Assembly: GCF_900155605.1 (NCBI RefSeq) | Contig: NZ_LT707420.1 | Location: 939,576-1,003,575, forward strand | Reading direction: 5' to 3' | DNA: 64,000 nt | Origin: Actinomyces marseillensis | Lineage (GTDB): Bacteria; Actinomycetota; Actinomycetes; Actinomycetales; Actinomycetaceae | Shown here: positions 61,337-64,000 of the stretch, one piece after another | Layout of the letters: each line of letters opens with the position of its first letter | Numbering within the stretch: the first letter of the stretch is position 1 | Notes under the pieces: generated by a model | What the model was told of the DNA's origin: nothing | The model's input: the letters and a program-made list of their open reading frames with translations, nothing else | Database searches by the model: none | Program-made: the position numbers and the translations under genes

Positions 61337-64000
61337 GTGGCAAAACTGCGTGTCCACGAGCTCGCGAAAGAGCTCGGAATCCCCAGCAAGGAATTGCTGG
61401 CCTACCTACGAGACAAGGGCGAATACGTCAAGGCTTCGTCCTCCGCACTTGAACCCCCTGTCGCGCGTGACGCGCGTGAACATTTCGAAAAGCTCTCCGG
61501 ATCAGCCGCATCGGGCGATGCCGCCAAGAGCACGTCCAAGAAGCCCTCTGCCCCCAAGCCTCGCGCGCAGGTCAGCGCTGAGAAGCCGGCAGAGTCCGCT
61601 CAGGCTTCAGTGAAGGACGAAACCCCCACTCCCGAGGCCCCCAAGCCCGCCTCGCGCAAGCCTGCGCCTCGCGCACCTAAGGCTGAGGCCCCGAAGGGCG
61701 AAGCAGCCGAAAGCGCGAAGGAAACTCGCGCGCCCAAGCCGGGTGCTCGCCCTGCAAGTGATACTCACGCCGCTGCCCCCAAGCCGGGCGCAGCTCCCAA
61801 GCCGGGCGCGCCTCGTGCACCCCGTCCCGCAGGCGGCGCAGCACCTAAGCCGGGTGCGCCTCGCCCCGGTGCACCTCGTCCCGGCGGTCCGCGCCCCGGA
61901 AACAACCCCTACGCATCCAGCCAGGGCATGCCTCGTCCCGGTGGTAGCCAGGGTGGCCGCGGGGGAGCACGTCCCGCTCGCGGCGGCGCTCAGGGTGGCG
62001 AACGTCCCCCGCGTCCTGCAGGCGCACAGGGCGGGCGTTCCGGTGGCCCTCGTCCGCAGCGAGGTGGCGCACCAACAGGTGGCGGTCCGCGTCCGAACCC
62101 GGGAATGATGCCCGGACAGGCGAATTTCGCTCGCTCGGATGGTCCCGCACCTTCTTCTGATCGTCCTCGTGGTGGCCGAGGCCGCGGTACCCGTCCCGGT
62201 GGCGGTAACGGCGGCGGTCAGGGCGCTCCCGGAGCAAATGCCGGTGGCGGTTTCGCTCCGCCTCGCGGTGGTCGCGGTGGCGGCCGCGGCGCAACGCCGG
62301 GCGCGTTCGGTCGCGGTGGCGGCAAGAGCTCGCGCGGACGTAAGTCGAAGCGCGCGAAGCGTCAAGAGTTTGAACAGCAGAACGCACCCGTCATTGGCGG
62401 CGTGTCGATTCCTCGCGGCGATGGGCAGCAGATCCGTATCCGCCAGGGTGCCTCTTTGGCGGACTTCGCTGAGAAGATCAACGTTAATCCCGCAGCGCTG
62501 GTTACCGTCCTCTTCCACTTGGGAGAGATGGCAACCGCCACGCAGTCGCTGGATCAAGACACCTTCGAAGCACTGGGCGCAGAGCTCGGCTACGACGTCA
62601 AGGTTGTCTCTCCTGAAGACGAAGATCGCGAACTGCTCGAGTCCTTCGACATCGACCTCGAAGCCGAGGAACTCGACGACGCAGAGAACATGCAACCGCG
62701 TCCCCCGGTCGTCACGGTCATGGGCCACGTCGACCACGGTAAGACCAAGCTGCTCGACGCGATCCGTCACACCGACGTCGTCGATTCTGAGCACGGTGGC
62801 ATTACTCAGCACATCGGTGCCTACCAGGTGAAGGTCACCGCAGAGGACGGTACGCGCCGCCCGATCACCTTCATCGACACCCCCGGTCACGAGGCCTTCA
62901 CCGCTATGCGTGCCCGTGGTGCGCAGGTTACCGACATCGCGATCCTCGTGGTCGCAGCCGATGACGGTGTCATGCCTCAGACCGTTGAAGCAATTAACCA
63001 CGCGCAGGCCGCTGGCGTGCCGATCGTTGTTGCCGTTAACAAGGTCGATAAGGAAGAGGCGAACCCGGAGAAGATCCGTGCACAGCTCACCGAGTACGGC
63101 CTCGTTGCCGAAGAATACGGCGGCGACGTCATGTTCGTCGACATCTCGGCCAAGCAGCGCAAGGGCATCCATGAGCTTCTCGAGGCCGTGCTGCTGACCG
63201 CTGATGCGGCACTGACCCTGGAAGCGAACCCGGATACGGACGCACGCGGTGTGGCCATTGAAGCGAACCTGGACAAGGGACGCGGTGCTGTGGCAACCAT
63301 GCTGGTTCAGCGCGGTACTCTGCGCGTCGGCGACTCCCTGGTTGTCGGTTCCTCGCACGGCCGTGTTCGTGCGATGTTCGACGACAGCGGTAATGACGTG
63401 TCCGAGGCCGGACCTTCGACGCCGGTTGCAGTGCTGGGTCTAACCTCGGTTCCTCGCGCTGGTGACTCCTTCTTGGTTGCCACCGATGACCGTACTGCCC
63501 GCCAGATCGCTGATAAGCGTGAGGCTGCGGAGCGTCAGGCCATGCTGGCCAAGCGCCGTAAGCGTGTCTCCCTTGAAGACTTCGATAAGGTCCTCAAGGA
63601 AGGCGAGGTTGATACCCTCAACCTGGTCATCAAGGGTGACGTTTCAGGTGCTGTTGAAGCCTTGGAAGATTCGCTGCTGCGTATCGACGTGGGCGAAGAA
63701 GTTGCTCTGCGTATCATCCACCGCGGTGTCGGTGCGATTACCCAGAACGACGTCAACCTGGCGACCGTGGACAACGCAGTCATCATTGGCTTCAACGTCC
63801 GCCCGGCAGAGCGTGTTCAGGAACTTGCCGATGCCGAGGGCGTCGAGATCAAGTACTACAACGTCATCTACTCGGCGATCGACGATGTCGAGGCCGCGAT
63901 GAAGGGCATGCTCAAGCCGATCTACGAAGAGGTCGCATTGGGCAGCGCGGAGATTCGTCAGGTCTTCCGTTCCGGCAAGTTCGGCAACATTGCGGGTTCG
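61337..64000 (+). CDS. infB: Translation initiation factor IF-2 (partial, 3' end beyond window)
   Basis: 888 codons visible. GTG with AAGGAG upstream. IF2_N ([21 protein letters not shown]) at the N-terminus, then about 280 residues of Pro/Ala/Gly/Arg low complexity, a second IF2N-like region near 375, the GTPase domain from about 455 ([25 protein letters not shown]), and domains II and III. It delivers initiator tRNA to the 30S subunit. The window stops inside domain IV ([17 protein letters not shown]). The gap 61228-61336 shows only one small hairpin. Confidence 0.97.
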   Translation, partial: MAKLRVHELAKELGIPSKELLAYLRDKGEYVKASSSALEPPVARDAREHFEKLSGSAASGDAAKSTSKKPSAPKPRAQVSAEKPAESAQASVKDETPTPEAPKPASRKPAPRAPKAEAPKGEAAESAKETRAPKPGARPASDTHAAAPKPGAAPKPGAPRAPRPAGGAAPKPGAPRPGAPRPGGPRPGNNPYASSQGMPRPGGSQGGRGGARPARGGAQGGERPPRPAGAQGGRSGGPRPQRGGAPTGGGPRPNPGMMPGQANFARSDGPAPSSDRPRGGRGRGTRPGGGNGGGQGAPGANAGGGFAPPRGGRGGGRGATPGAFGRGGGKSSRGRKSKRAKRQEFEQQNAPVIGGVSIPRGDGQQIRIRQGASLADFAEKINVNPAALVTVLFHLGEMATATQSLDQDTFEALGAELGYDVKVVSPEDEDRELLESFDIDLEAEELDDAENMQPRPPVVTVMGHVDHGKTKLLDAIRHTDVVDSEHGGITQHIGAYQVKVTAEDGTRRPITFIDTPGHEAFTAMRARGAQVTDIAILVVAADDGVMPQTVEAINHAQAAGVPIVVAVNKVDKEEANPEKIRAQLTEYGLVAEEYGGDVMFVDISAKQRKGIHELLEAVLLTADAALTLEANPDTDARGVAIEANLDKGRGAVATMLVQRGTLRVGDSLVVGSSHGRVRAMFDDSGNDVSEAGPSTPVAVLGLTSVPRAGDSFLVATDDRTARQIADKREAAERQAMLAKRRKRVSLEDFDKVLKEGEVDTLNLVIKGDVSGAVEALEDSLLRIDVGEEVALRIIHRGVGAITQNDVNLATVDNAVIIGFNVRPAERVQELADAEGVEIKYYNVIYSAIDDVEAAMKGMLKPIYEEVALGSAEIRQVFRSGKFGNIAGS

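Noticed and set aside
61607..63358. A 583-codon open frame antisense to infB
   Set aside because: Low-complexity Gly/Pro/Arg coding of IF-2 keeps the opposite strand free of stops; the product is Ala/Arg/Thr-rich without domains.

Overview
The window looks like a chromosomal segment of a mid-to-high G+C actinobacterium, most likely Actinomycetaceae (Actinomyces/Schaalia-like). This rests on family resemblance and gene order, not on a search. Supporting signs are the order lepA-trmB-hemW-hrcA-dnaJ-rsmE-phoH-ybeY-CNNM-era, then leuA, recO-uppS, zur, glyS-dusB, dgt-dnaG and rimP-nusA-ylxR-infB, a CTGGCACTC-type CIRCE element, and many starts that appear to be leaderless.

Layout. 1-7079 (minus): a tandem array of seven paralogous secreted, single-pass membrane proteins that resemble the LppM (DUF3153) family; I consider this the least-described part. 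7365-10183: lysine-type permease, msrA, rpsT. 10474-16124: lepA-trmB, a gene-free stretch packed with hairpins (13209-13593), an MFS exporter and hemW. 16200-24160: DUF3097, then a long operon from a CIRCE-controlled hrcA to era. 24259-27456: ThrE-type exporter and leuA. 27549-30253: a TetR regulator with a DyP peroxidase and a divergent DUF5692 membrane protein around one operator. 30410-31989: recO-uppS. 32169-35995 (minus): a zinc-uptake operon znuA-znuC-znuB-zur plus a DedA-like protein with a His-rich tail, controlled by two 7-1-7 boxes on a leaderless promoter. 35992-40996: LacI regulator divergent from malE-malF-malG, with no ATPase gene. 41187-43179: a GntR(YtrA)-ABC cassette that looks richer in G+C and has a 40-bp palindromic operator. 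43275-45959 (minus): three uncharacterised genes, two of them paralogous. 46128-49727: glyS-dusB-aroD. 49740-54466 (minus): small membrane protein, dps, HerA-like ATPase, solo PemK/MazF, and a catalytically degenerate GH13-like protein. 54517-57814: dgt-dnaG. 57823-59309 (minus): small protein plus lipoprotein. 59380-64000: rimP-nusA-ylxR-infB, with infB cut by the window edge.

How the parts work together. The backbone is translation, RNA maturation and replication priming (S20, EF4, TrmB, RsmE, YbeY, Era, DusB, GlyRS, RimP, NusA, IF-2, DnaG, Dgt, RecO). Accessory modules for metal uptake, sugar uptake, stress defence and cell-surface proteins sit between its blocks, usually bounded by terminators. 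I found no tRNA, rRNA, insertion sequence, prophage or CRISPR array. Starts were chosen from Shine-Dalgarno sites, coupling overlaps or leaderless -10 spacing, and several differ from the longest open frame.
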